From contig NVSG01000002.1 of the NCBI GenBank assembly GCA_002401155.1, forward strand, positions 531,462-595,461: 64,000 nt of DNA, written 5' to 3'. This document shows positions 18,985-26,563 of the stretch, piece after piece. The stretch comes from Hyphomicrobiales bacterium. Lineage in GTDB: Bacteria > Pseudomonadota > Alphaproteobacteria > Rhizobiales > Rhizobiaceae. Both the position numbers and the translations under genes were made by a program. Numbering within the stretch: position 1 is the stretch's first letter; the number at the start of each line of letters is the position of its first letter. The notes under the pieces are model-generated. The model was not told the DNA's origin and ran no database searches. It was given only the letters and a program-made list of their open reading frames with translations.

Positions 18985-19494
18985 TTGACACATATTTCAG
19001 AGCAGGAATGGAGTCATGCCGGGACTCTATTTCCTAAACAATTTCAAAATATCCCCAGCCGACAGATTTCAGGTGGAAATAGTGCAGAAAGCTGTTTGGA
19101 GAATTATTTGAATGTCGAAGCACAACGGTCCCGTTATCAGTCCAAATGCTTTGTGTTGGTGGTTGAACTTGTATCGAGCTTTTTCGAGGTCTCGGTGGAA
19201 AGCTTGCAGGGGCGCACACGCGGGGTAGCCCCCATATGTCAGGCCCGGCAGGTTTGCATGTACTTACTTCATACATCCCTGTCGATCTCATATCCGGAAA
19301 TTGGGCAATTGTTCCGGCGGGATCGCACCACCATTTCGCACGCCTGTATGGTTGTAGAAGACCTTCGGGATGATTGCGATCTGGACCGAAATCTAACAAA
19401 GCTTGAATCAATTCTGGAGACCATCCGTTCCCTCCATGGGGGCCATGGGGGCCATGGGGGATTGGAAAATTCAGCTTTGGGTGAAGTGCAATGA
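18985..19494 (+). CDS. gafY: DnaA domain IV-like DNA-binding protein; GafY-type GTA activator
   Basis: 169 residues from a TTG start, supported by AGGGAG at 18973-18978 six bases upstream and by the lack of a suitable ATG. Residues 75-150 are a DnaA C-terminal-type helix-turn-helix: ARQVCMYLLHTSLSISYPEIG, then RRDRTTISHAC. It is not DnaA: the AAA+ domain is absent. In Rhodobacter the GTA activator GafA combines a DnaA-like N-terminus and a DUF6456 C-terminus; in Caulobacter these are two proteins, GafY and GafZ. This gene overlaps a DUF6456 gene by four bases, the same pair. The C-terminus carries a His-Gly-Gly repeat. The role in GTA control is inferred from architecture and the GTA cluster 10 kb downstream. 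Confidence 0.75.
   Translation: MTHISEQEWSHAGTLFPKQFQNIPSRQISGGNSAESCLENYLNVEAQRSRYQSKCFVLVVELVSSFFEVSVESLQGRTRGVAPICQARQVCMYLLHTSLSISYPEIGQLFRRDRTTISHACMVVEDLRDDCDLDRNLTKLESILETIRSLHGGHGGHGGLENSALGEVQ
19434..19461 (+). repeat. Tandem 9-bp repeat in gafY
   Basis: Three copies of CCATGGGGG (the last two preceded by G/C variation) encode HGGHGGHGG near the C-terminus. In-frame nine-base units can expand or contract without frameshift. It may differ between strains. Confidence 0.8.
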
Positions 19495-20321
19495 GTGAGG
19501 AACGCGTTCAGAAAAAACAACAAGCCAGGTTTTTAAAGCTGCTGATGAAAGCATCGGAAGGTGGATTACCGGTAGAAATTGGTAGTTCCAAAATCACCAT
19601 GTTATTCAAGGGCAGGGGTTTTTCGTTTCCCAAGGCCATTTATATTCAGGGCTTGATGGGAGAAACGATTGAGGAAAACGGCGGTTATCTTGAAATAACA
19701 GATGTTGGACTTGTTGTTGCAAGGCAGCTTCTTTATCCCGATATTGAATTTGAAACACCTTTGCAAAACAGAGGCAACGCGGCAATTTCTGCTGTTACTG
19801 AGCCAGCTTCAAAACTTCGCAATGTCGTTCTCAACCTATCAGAATCACCTCTCATGCGTCTTTATTCACGTAAGGATAAGGATGGGAAAAGCTATATAAA
19901 CAGCGAAGAACTGGCGGCGGGCGAAAAACTGCGATCTGATTTTGAAAAAGCCAATCTTCTACCATCAGTCTCTGTGAGCTGGGATGGGAACATTGCTGGA
20001 AAAAGCAGTTCACGTGCAGGCAATCATCAGGCCGAATTATCCGACTTTGCCATCGACAAGCGCAAATATGTGGAAAGGGCAATCGAGCGTCTTGGCCCAG
20101 AACTCTCGGGCATTGCCCTTGATATATGCTGTTTTTTGAAAGGTCTGGAACTGGTGGAACGTGAGCGGCGCTGGCCGCCTCGTTCCGCAAAGCTAATGCT
20201 CAAAACAGCCCTTTCGGTTCTTGCTCGCCATTACGGTTTTTCACAAAACACCGGAAGAGCGCCCGGTAAAATTGAACATTGGGGCGGAGACAATTATCGC
20301 CCAGAAATCAGAACAGGATAG
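19491..20321 (+). CDS. gafZ: DUF6456 protein; GafZ-type GTA activator/antiterminator
   Basis: 276 residues; its ATG overlaps the gafY stop (ATGA), so the two are translationally coupled. Residues 1-90 look like a winged-helix region; residues 110-265 are the DUF6456 domain: LNLSESPLMRL, SEELAAGEKLRSDFEKA, then ALDICCFLKGLELVERERRWPPRSAK. The corresponding part of Rhodobacter GafA contacts the omega subunit of RNA polymerase. Caulobacter GafZ is reported to act with GafY as activator and antiterminator of the GTA genes. The terminators found at the GTA head and after the capsid gene fit that role. Assignment rests on domain content and gene pairing. Confidence 0.75.
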   Translation: MSEERVQKKQQARFLKLLMKASEGGLPVEIGSSKITMLFKGRGFSFPKAIYIQGLMGETIEENGGYLEITDVGLVVARQLLYPDIEFETPLQNRGNAAISAVTEPASKLRNVVLNLSESPLMRLYSRKDKDGKSYINSEELAAGEKLRSDFEKANLLPSVSVSWDGNIAGKSSSRAGNHQAELSDFAIDKRKYVERAIERLGPELSGIALDICCFLKGLELVERERRWPPRSAKLMLKTALSVLARHYGFSQNTGRAPGKIEHWGGDNYRPEIRTG

Positions 20322-20334
20322 GCGGCGATGACTG

Positions 20335-20751
20335 TTATTTTGCCAATGCAGTTTGCGCATCCAATTTTATCCGCGCCACAAGAGAGCGTAGCCCGTTCGA
20401 TCTTTGCGGGGTGATATGTTCAGACAGGCCAATCCTGTCGAACAGAGCTGTCTCGTCAGTTGACAGAATATCAGACGCAGATTTATCGGAAAAAATAGCA
20501 AGCGCGATAGCAACCAGCCCCCGCACAATATGGGCGTCTGAATCGCCCAGAATATTCACGACTGGATCGTCACCTTCGCCCACACGGGTAACAACCCAAA
20601 CTTGCGAAACGCACCCTTGAACCTTGTTATGGTCATGGCGTTCGCTCTCGGGAAATGGTTCGAGCTTATTGCCAAGCTCGATCAGGTATTTATAACGATC
20701 TTCCCAATCATCCAGGAATTCGAAATTCTCGATAATGTCTTCAATGTTCAT
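20335..20751 (-). CDS. sufE: SufE-family sulfur acceptor protein
   Basis: 138 residues from ATG 20751; the track begins at an upstream TTG. The persulfide-accepting cysteine is C47 in KVQGCVSQVW, the SufE signature. SufE takes sulfane sulfur from the SufS desulfurase for Fe-S cluster assembly. No other suf gene is nearby, which is common for this copy in Rhizobiales. Convergent with gafZ, 13 bp apart. Confidence 0.93.
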   Translation of the reverse strand: MNIEDIIENFEFLDDWEDRYKYLIELGNKLEPFPESERHDHNKVQGCVSQVWVVTRVGEGDDPVVNILGDSDAHIVRGLVAIALAIFSDKSASDILSTDETALFDRIGLSEHITPQRSNGLRSLVARIKLDAQTALAK

Positions 20752-20847
20752 GTGGGGTTCCAATTCTTGGTTAGTAATAGAATACCAGCCAGCCGATTAG
20801 AACCGCAACAATGGATTTTTACGCTTAATGGTCGTCAAATTCAGATT

Positions 20848-21186
20848 TTATTTTGAAACGGAACTGGTTGTGACCGTATCAATGTTCTCAACTTGATTCG
20901 CTGCCAGAGCTCCCACAGGGTCCGCCGTCTGTTTGCCTTCTTCAAGATAGGCCATAACCATGTTGGCGCCAGTGCGCGCCTTCTCTTTGAACTGAGCCAT
21001 GTAATGACGACCCGTATCGCAGGTTTGAGGGTTACGTACGCAGAACTGAGCAAAATCCCCATAAATGGTGTGCGCAGCAGCAAATGTCTCCTGAGTGGAA
21101 ACCTGTTGATTAGATAAATCCGTACCGCCCTTTGTGGTCGGAATGAACATGATTAGCAAACAAAGCCAAAATACCAGTCGTAACAT
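20848..21186 (-). CDS. DUF5330 small exported protein
   Basis: 112 residues. An N-terminal hydrophobic segment (VFWLCLLIMFIP) suggests a signal peptide or membrane anchor. The mature part has two cysteines in CVRNPQTCDTG, a feature of DUF5330 proteins next to sufE in Rhizobiales. Function unknown; a disulfide in the periplasm is likely. Confidence 0.82.
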   Translation of the reverse strand: MLRLVFWLCLLIMFIPTTKGGTDLSNQQVSTQETFAAAHTIYGDFAQFCVRNPQTCDTGRHYMAQFKEKARTGANMVMAYLEEGKQTADPVGALAANQVENIDTVTTSSVSK

Positions 21187-21376
21187 AATAGAAAACGTCC
21201 CCGTTAAATCCGTGGCCCAGCATCTACCTGTTTCCCATTAAAAGCGGCTTCCAAAAACTGTGAGGAATTATTTAAAATTTTACCCAAATCAGGTTTTCCG
21301 ATGAAAAAAATGCTCGCTTGCCAATGCCCGCCCCATTGAAAGACTTCGTTTACCATGTCCGATAAAATACGACGTT

Positions 21377-22834
21377 TTGACGAGTTATTCGTCAGGAATA
21401 GGCCTCCAAAATTTTGTTCTTAGCTTTCCATTAAATCACCTGTGCAAGTTTGGGAGCCATAAGAGTAAATCATTACAAGCTGATTTGGGTATTGCGTTGA
21501 AAGCTTCGTTTAAAAATTTGATTGCAAAAATATCGGGCAAGACAAAACCTGTGGCCCGCACTGGCAATGGCGTGAATGCAGTCGATGAGGTTGTACATGT
21601 GCCAGCCAATAACGTTGAGGATGCACTCAATCTGCTGGACCTTGCCGCAGATTGGGTAACGCTCCACGCTAAAAATGGGCTTACTACTAATCTTTCAGGA
21701 AAAACCCGGACCTTTTTTGGTGTGCCGGAAGCTGATCTGTTGGAAGACGGCTTTATAAAGCACGTTCATGTTCAGGACCGCGTTGCATTCTTGTCTTCTA
21801 TATCCGACTGTTTTGTCGATGGATGCGAAAGCACAATAACCATCCGTTTATTGCTTCCAAAGCTGGAACTTGAAGAGGTCAATTCCTTCTGGTGTGAATT
21901 GCAGTTTCGCCCATTCATCATCTCGGATCAGGGTCGTAGCCTGCGGCAGGTTTTGGCGATCGGCAGAGATGTCACAAGCCAGATGGAAGCCATGCAGCAA
22001 TTGGAGCAGGAAAACGATCAGGCCCAATCTACCAGCGATGCGAAAACGCAAATGCTGGCCAATATGAGCCATGAACTAAGAACACCGCTCAACGCTATCA
22101 TCGGCTTTTCAGATATGTTGCAGCTGGATAAATACGAAAATATCCGCGCAGAAAAGCAAGATGAATATGTGGGCATTATCAATAGTTCGGCAAACCATTT
22201 GTTAAGTGTGGTCAACGGCATTCTCGATATGTCGAAAATTGAAGCGGGAAAATACGAAATATGCCCCGAACCCTTCGACCTCGCCGGTACAATTCAATCC
22301 ACCATGTCCATGCTTCAGGTAGAAGCGGATAAGGGAGATGTGCGTTTCAGCGTGGGGTCTCTTGATCAATTGCCGGAAATGACGGCAGACCATCAGGCCG
22401 TCGTCCAGATTTTGACCAATGTCCTATCCAATGCAATCAAATTCACCAATGCAGGTGGTGCGGTTTGGCTGGATGTTGAACGGGTTGGCCGAAACATCAA
22501 ATTCAAAGTGAATGATAGCGGTATTGGAATATCGCAGCAGCATATCGAAAAGCTGGGCGAACCATTTTATCAGGCCGATAGTAAGTATGATCGCAAATAT
22601 GAAGGCACCGGTTTGGGTCTTTCCGTAGTCTTCGGGCTTGTCGAATTGCACGGTGGCTCGGTTCATATTCAAAGCCAGCCTGATGAGGGAACCACGGTTA
22701 GCATAACGTTGCCGGTTGTCGTCGATATGGCGCCACCTGTACCGGCTGATGCCGTAAGCGAAATTACCAGACTTAAGCCCCAGCTTAAAAATGGTACGGA
22801 AACAGATTTTAATATTGTAAGGAAAATTGCCTGA
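21377..22834 (+). CDS. PAS-domain sensor histidine kinase (cytoplasmic)
   Basis: 485 codons from the track TTG; no Shine-Dalgarno supports this start and the real one may lie in the first 70 codons. A PAS-like region spans about 85-200, then a coiled coil (MEAMQQLEQENDQAQ), the phosphoacceptor H232 in MSHELRTPLNAIIGFS, and the HATPase domain with N (NVLSNAIKF), G1 (VNDSGIGIS) and G2 (GTGLGLS) boxes. No transmembrane helix is seen. The HELRTPLNAI type is that of the PleC/DivJ/PdhS kinases. The next gene, a membrane-anchored peptidoglycan-binding protein, starts 14 bp downstream, so they form an operon. The partner regulator is unknown. Confidence 0.87.
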   Translation: MTSYSSGIGLQNFVLSFPLNHLCKFGSHKSKSLQADLGIALKASFKNLIAKISGKTKPVARTGNGVNAVDEVVHVPANNVEDALNLLDLAADWVTLHAKNGLTTNLSGKTRTFFGVPEADLLEDGFIKHVHVQDRVAFLSSISDCFVDGCESTITIRLLLPKLELEEVNSFWCELQFRPFIISDQGRSLRQVLAIGRDVTSQMEAMQQLEQENDQAQSTSDAKTQMLANMSHELRTPLNAIIGFSDMLQLDKYENIRAEKQDEYVGIINSSANHLLSVVNGILDMSKIEAGKYEICPEPFDLAGTIQSTMSMLQVEADKGDVRFSVGSLDQLPEMTADHQAVVQILTNVLSNAIKFTNAGGAVWLDVERVGRNIKFKVNDSGIGISQQHIEKLGEPFYQADSKYDRKYEGTGLGLSVVFGLVELHGGSVHIQSQPDEGTTVSITLPVVVDMAPPVPADAVSEITRLKPQLKNGTETDFNIVRKIA

Positions 22835-22848
22835 GGGGGTAGATAGTC

Positions 22849-23556
22849 ATGTTCAAAAATACCATGCGCTCAGCCGCAAAAGTTATGGTGCAACACCCAA
22901 CTCAAGTCATGGGCAGTTTCGCTTTTTTACTGGGCTTTACGCTGATCAGCGCCAACGCTCTTTTTTCGCAATCGGGAAACCATCCCGGCCCAATCTGGAT
23001 GACCAGAGATAGCATGGTGGTAAAAGCGATACCAAGCGTCAATCTCAGAGGGCCTAAAGCACATTCTGTTTTTACCCAAAGAATCAGCATGCGGAATATT
23101 CCTGTTCCAACGACCAAGCCAAAATTGCTTTCATCCTATGATGCGTCTTCGTCTCTGCTTATGGAAATTCAAAAAGGGCTCACATCGACAGGTTTTTATA
23201 CCGGCGATATTGATGGCATTTATGGCAGGGAATCACGCGCGGCTATCTTGAAATATCAGGCCTCGCGCGATCTGCCGCAAACAGGTCAACCCGATCATGA
23301 ACTTCTGGGTTCGTTGAGAGTTAGAAGGTCAAATCAAACGGTTACAACCAGTGGCGATGAGCAATTGGTGAAGCTAATCCAGACTGGATTAATTGAATAT
23401 GGCAGTTTGGACCTAACCATTGATGGCATCTATGGCGATAAGACCAAGGACGCCATTAGCGCTTTCCAGAGCCGCTATAAATTATCGGTTGATGGTCAGC
23501 CAAGCCGTGCGGTGCTGGATAAATTGACCAGCATTGGTGCGATCAAAAAGAGCTAA
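22849..23556 (+). CDS. Peptidoglycan-binding protein with two PG_binding_1 domains
   Basis: 235 residues; GAGGGGG upstream of ATG 22849. An N-terminal membrane segment (GSFAFLLGFTLISANALF) anchors it in the inner membrane. Two peptidoglycan-binding repeats follow: one around TGDIDGIYGRESRAAILKYQ and one around LTIDGIYGDKTKDAISAFQ. It likely ties the membrane to the wall or senses it. Co-transcribed with the upstream kinase. Confidence 0.88.
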   Translation: MFKNTMRSAAKVMVQHPTQVMGSFAFLLGFTLISANALFSQSGNHPGPIWMTRDSMVVKAIPSVNLRGPKAHSVFTQRISMRNIPVPTTKPKLLSSYDASSSLLMEIQKGLTSTGFYTGDIDGIYGRESRAAILKYQASRDLPQTGQPDHELLGSLRVRRSNQTVTTSGDEQLVKLIQTGLIEYGSLDLTIDGIYGDKTKDAISAFQSRYKLSVDGQPSRAVLDKLTSIGAIKKS

Positions 23557-23568
23557 AGCTTCAGAATT

Positions 23569-23907
23569 ATGAGACTGAAAAGCGACATATGGGTATCTGC
23601 ATTTTTGCGCACGGAGCAGGGGCGCGGGGCTTATGTCACTGTGTTGCAAAAGGGCGCCTTGGACGCGGGCGCAATATTCATCATTCAAAATCACCTCAAT
23701 GGCGAATTTTCGTTGTTCTCGCCCGCCCCACAATCCTTTTTTGAGGAAGAGGACGATGGCGGGCGCAAATTCGAACACATAGTCAGGCACTCGCACGAAG
23801 GCGACGTAACCGAATATCTGGAGCGACAAAAAAAGTTCGATTCTGATATCTGGATTATCGAAGTTGAGAGTAAATCTGACGAATTAAACTTGGAAATAGC
23901 CCAATAA
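23569..23907 (+). CDS. DUF1491 family protein
   Basis: 112 residues, no signal or membrane segment. The stretches RGAYVTVLQKGALDAGAIFII and RQKKFDSDIWIIEVE match the DUF1491 pattern of alphaproteobacteria. Function unknown. It starts 12 bp after the peptidoglycan-binding gene and ends convergent with the DUF2336 gene. Confidence 0.85.
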   Translation: MRLKSDIWVSAFLRTEQGRGAYVTVLQKGALDAGAIFIIQNHLNGEFSLFSPAPQSFFEEEDDGGRKFEHIVRHSHEGDVTEYLERQKKFDSDIWIIEVESKSDELNLEIAQ

Positions 23908-23926
23908 TCATCGTAGTGCGGATTAT

Positions 23927-25066
23927 CTAAGCGGCGGTGTATTGTTTGCGAACTCTATTGCCAAATGAGGGTGTTTGCACATGTTGACCCAGAGCCTGCT
24001 GGCGCGTGCGAAGCGCTCTTTCCAGCCGCGAAACATTGTCTTGTACATCCGCTGCATAGGCAGCTCTGCTCTGTGATGGCGTATTTTGATGCCCGCTCCC
24101 GAAATGCGCGCCCATCCGAATCAATTCTCCTCGGCATTTATCTGCGTCCAGTAAGTCATATTTGGCCATAATTGCCCGAAAAAGTTGAATACTGGTGCCA
24201 ATTTCCCGATTGAGAAGCAGCAAAATCTGAGATGCGCTGGAGGTCTGAATATGAAGTGCTTTCAGCAGTGAGCAAAGGGCTTCGGGGTTTGGTGATGTCA
24301 ATAATTCACTGATAAATTTCGGATTAAGCGATGCCGCCTTACCAACAATCATGCAAAAACTATCCTTATCCCGATGACGCGCAGCATGGATGAGGGTGTC
24401 GGAAACGCTTTCTGAAGGTGTCGAAAATTCGTCAGCAATGGTAGGCTTCTGCTTTCCCAACCGTCCACCGCGTGCTGCCATCGCCATCAATTCATCTTGA
24501 GGATTGGTGGTCGTTGAAACACCTGTTTTTGCCGATACTTTAGCGCTGATAGGAGGTTTTGGTTCCGCTTTTGGCACTGAGGCAGTTACCGCGAACTCAT
24601 CTGTCTGCAAAATTCTCGTCGCCATGATATCTTCGCGCTCTTTAATCGCGTTCTTGAGGCGTAAACTTAATCCATCACGGCGTGCCAGCACTCGCAGCCC
24701 GGCAATCGTGCATTTTGCAGCAATCGCAATCAGATCCACTTCTTTCAAGACTGGAGAAAATAGCAGAATGGGAGTGCTTCCAGAGACTTCACCCAAAGCA
24801 AGGAAAATTGCAACGGTGCGCGGCGTATAGTAATTTCGCGCCAGAGCAATCGATATTTCACGTTTTTCGACAGGGGTAGTCTGATCAATCAGAGAATAGA
24901 AAAACTCTTTATATTGCCGAATATCTGATTGGCCCGGTCGCTCAAACCTACAAAACGCATAGGTCGCATCCAGTAAAATTTTTACCGGTCTCCCCTTGTT
25001 GTATTTAATGGTTTGCGTGGCGACGTGTGTTTGGGCCGGTGCTATATTCGCATGCTGAGTATTCAT
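23927..25066 (-). CDS. DUF2336 family protein
   Basis: 379 residues, cytoplasmic. An alpha-helical, HEAT-like DUF2336 region (FFYSLIDQTTPVEKREISIALARN, then TIAGLRVLARRDGLSLR) takes the N-terminal 150 residues; a linker with KPEPKPP-like low complexity and a second helical part follow. Proteins of this family are alphaproteobacterial, some CtrA-controlled. A CtrA-type box lies 47 bp upstream. Biochemical role unknown. Confidence 0.82.
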   Translation of the reverse strand: MNTQHANIAPAQTHVATQTIKYNKGRPVKILLDATYAFCRFERPGQSDIRQYKEFFYSLIDQTTPVEKREISIALARNYYTPRTVAIFLALGEVSGSTPILLFSPVLKEVDLIAIAAKCTIAGLRVLARRDGLSLRLKNAIKEREDIMATRILQTDEFAVTASVPKAEPKPPISAKVSAKTGVSTTTNPQDELMAMAARGGRLGKQKPTIADEFSTPSESVSDTLIHAARHRDKDSFCMIVGKAASLNPKFISELLTSPNPEALCSLLKALHIQTSSASQILLLLNREIGTSIQLFRAIMAKYDLLDADKCRGELIRMGAHFGSGHQNTPSQSRAAYAADVQDNVSRLERALRTRQQALGQHVQTPSFGNRVRKQYTAA

Positions 25067-25112
25067 GTGATCCTCGTAGTTTATTTATAAGGAGGATATT
25101 TGCCTAAAATTA

Positions 25113-25131
25113 TTAGCACTTCGTTAACCAT
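25113..25131. promoter_or_regulatory. Candidate CtrA-binding site
   Basis: TTAG-CACTTCG-TTAACCAT matches TTAA-N7-TTAAC with one mismatch and includes the extended TTAACCAT half-site common in rhizobial CtrA targets. It lies in the divergent region between the DUF2336 gene and the 55-residue ORF, so either could be the target. Confidence 0.5.
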
Positions 25132-25207
25132 AATGATTTTATTTAGGGTTATCGAAATATAGTTCTGATGCGTACCGAAAAACCTTCATACATATCGGAG
25201 AATTGTT

Positions 25208-25375
25208 ATGGGAACGGTTGTAAGACTGCCCAGACCATCTGAAACCAAGATCAGGTCAACACATACACAGAAACAAGAACCTAGAAGAGAAGCAAAAATT
25301 TTGTTCTTTTCCGGCGTTCGCTATTCAAGATATTACGAGACACCGGAAAAGGTGTCCGCTGGCAAACACGATTAG
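25208..25375 (+). CDS. Small conserved-looking protein, 55 residues
   Basis: Too short for the track. ATG 25208 has GGAGA seven bases upstream; the frame stays open for 55 codons to TAG 25375. The protein is basic and begins MGTVVRLPRP; the middle reads AKILFFSGVRYSRYYE. I recall small Rhizobiales proteins with a similar FF-x-GVRYxR segment, so it is probably real. No signal peptide or membrane segment. Function unknown. Confidence 0.65.
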   Translation: MGTVVRLPRPSETKIRSTHTQKQEPRREAKILFFSGVRYSRYYETPEKVSAGKHD

Positions 25376-25387
25376 GTCGCAGCTATA

Positions 25388-25936
25388 TTAATTAGCGGCA
25401 TACCTGTTGCATTGAATGCTACCCAAAAATGCATCTACGCCGGGTTTCCAGCTTTCGTCCGGCGATAGCACTCTCAAAACCACAAAGCCTTTATTATTGC
25501 GCGATTCGATCAGAATTGAAGTTTCGATTTCTTCCGGCTGTATCTCGCGCAAGTTCGACATCTGAATAGCGTTAACAACAAGAATGCTCAATTTTCCTTC
25601 AATGGCGGTGCGCTTGTTCATGCTGTAGAGAATTTTTCCATCTTCCGTGAACACGGATGCAGACCAGAACGCATCGGTTTCGGGGCCGGTAATCAATAGA
25701 GAATCGATATTCAAATCAAACCTGCACGCGCCGATTTCAAAGAATGGATCAACATCGGCTATGTTGGCAGCCCCCTCACTGGAGAGTGTAACAAAGTCCC
25801 ATACCTCATTGTTCTGGGATAATTGATCGGACGCATCCTTGGTCCCGAATGTCGGGATCAGCAGAATGATCATGATGTGAATTATCCCGGCAAGAACAAG
25901 TCCGCAAATGATAATATAGGTGGCGCGTTTGGTCAC
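25388..25936 (-). CDS. DUF1254 domain-containing membrane-anchored protein
   Basis: 182 residues: an N-terminal transmembrane helix (YIIICGLVLAGIIHIMIILLI) and a periplasmic domain with FEIGACRFDLNIDSLLITG, FWSASVFTEDGKILYSMNKRTA and a C-terminal cysteine. This is the short Rhizobiales type of DUF1254. It overlaps the DUF1214 gene by four bases (ATGA), so the two are one coupled unit. Function unknown. Confidence 0.82.
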   Translation of the reverse strand: MTKRATYIIICGLVLAGIIHIMIILLIPTFGTKDASDQLSQNNEVWDFVTLSSEGAANIADVDPFFEIGACRFDLNIDSLLITGPETDAFWSASVFTEDGKILYSMNKRTAIEGKLSILVVNAIQMSNLREIQPEEIETSILIESRNNKGFVVLRVLSPDESWKPGVDAFLGSIQCNRYAAN

Positions 25937-26514
25937 GATTCACACCCCGTCTGCAAAATTTTAGGCATGACCGGTTCGATCAATCCAGATGAACTGGTCA
26001 CGGGCGTATCATAAAGGCGCAAAACCAGCTTGAAATTTCCGGTGCCCTGAATGGATATCCAGTTTCCTGCCATGGGGCTTCTGCCGATATTGATAACGAA
26101 GGAAGCATCTGGAAAGCGCATCAAATTTCCTGAATATTTGGCGGACGTGCCACCCGGGCTTGGCGTTACCGCAGCACCATCAGGGGTATAGGCAACCAGT
26201 GTCCATAATTTTGCCGGCGGAGTGATGCCTTCGAGACGATATGAACACTCCAGTCGAAGGAGCGTTCCCTCTTCATCTTTGACGGCTTCAAATGCCAGCC
26301 CTTCGGCAGCACCCAATGGTAGTGATCCATCCGCTACCACCTTCGCGCCCGTATAAGGATCGACCGCAGAACCTCCCACAAAGGGCCATGCAGACCACTG
26401 CCCAATATTAATGGCACCAAGACCATGAGATTTTTGAATGGAATACCACGCGGTAGCCGAGCCGACCCCAAGCCCGATAAGAAAGATAAACAGTAGATTG
26501 AAGATACTACGCAA
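25933..26514 (-). CDS. DUF1214 domain-containing membrane-anchored protein
   Basis: 193 residues with an N-terminal membrane segment (LLFIFLIGLGVGSATAW). The periplasmic part contains WSAWPFVGGSAVDPYTGA and ISIQGTGNFKLVLRLYDTP, typical DUF1214 beta-structure. It is the first gene of the DUF1214-DUF1254 pair, whose partners occur fused in other bacteria. Function unknown. Confidence 0.83.
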   Translation of the reverse strand: MRSIFNLLFIFLIGLGVGSATAWYSIQKSHGLGAINIGQWSAWPFVGGSAVDPYTGAKVVADGSLPLGAAEGLAFEAVKDEEGTLLRLECSYRLEGITPPAKLWTLVAYTPDGAAVTPSPGGTSAKYSGNLMRFPDASFVINIGRSPMAGNWISIQGTGNFKLVLRLYDTPVTSSSGLIEPVMPKILQTGCES

Positions 26515-26563
26515 AGGATCATGCCCGCATATTTTTAAGCCGCTATGGAAGGTCTATTGAATC

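Noticed and set aside
21355-21423. 22-codon ORF (MSDKIRRFDELF...) overlapping the kinase start
   Set aside because: No Shine-Dalgarno sequence. It could be a leader peptide but nothing else supports it.
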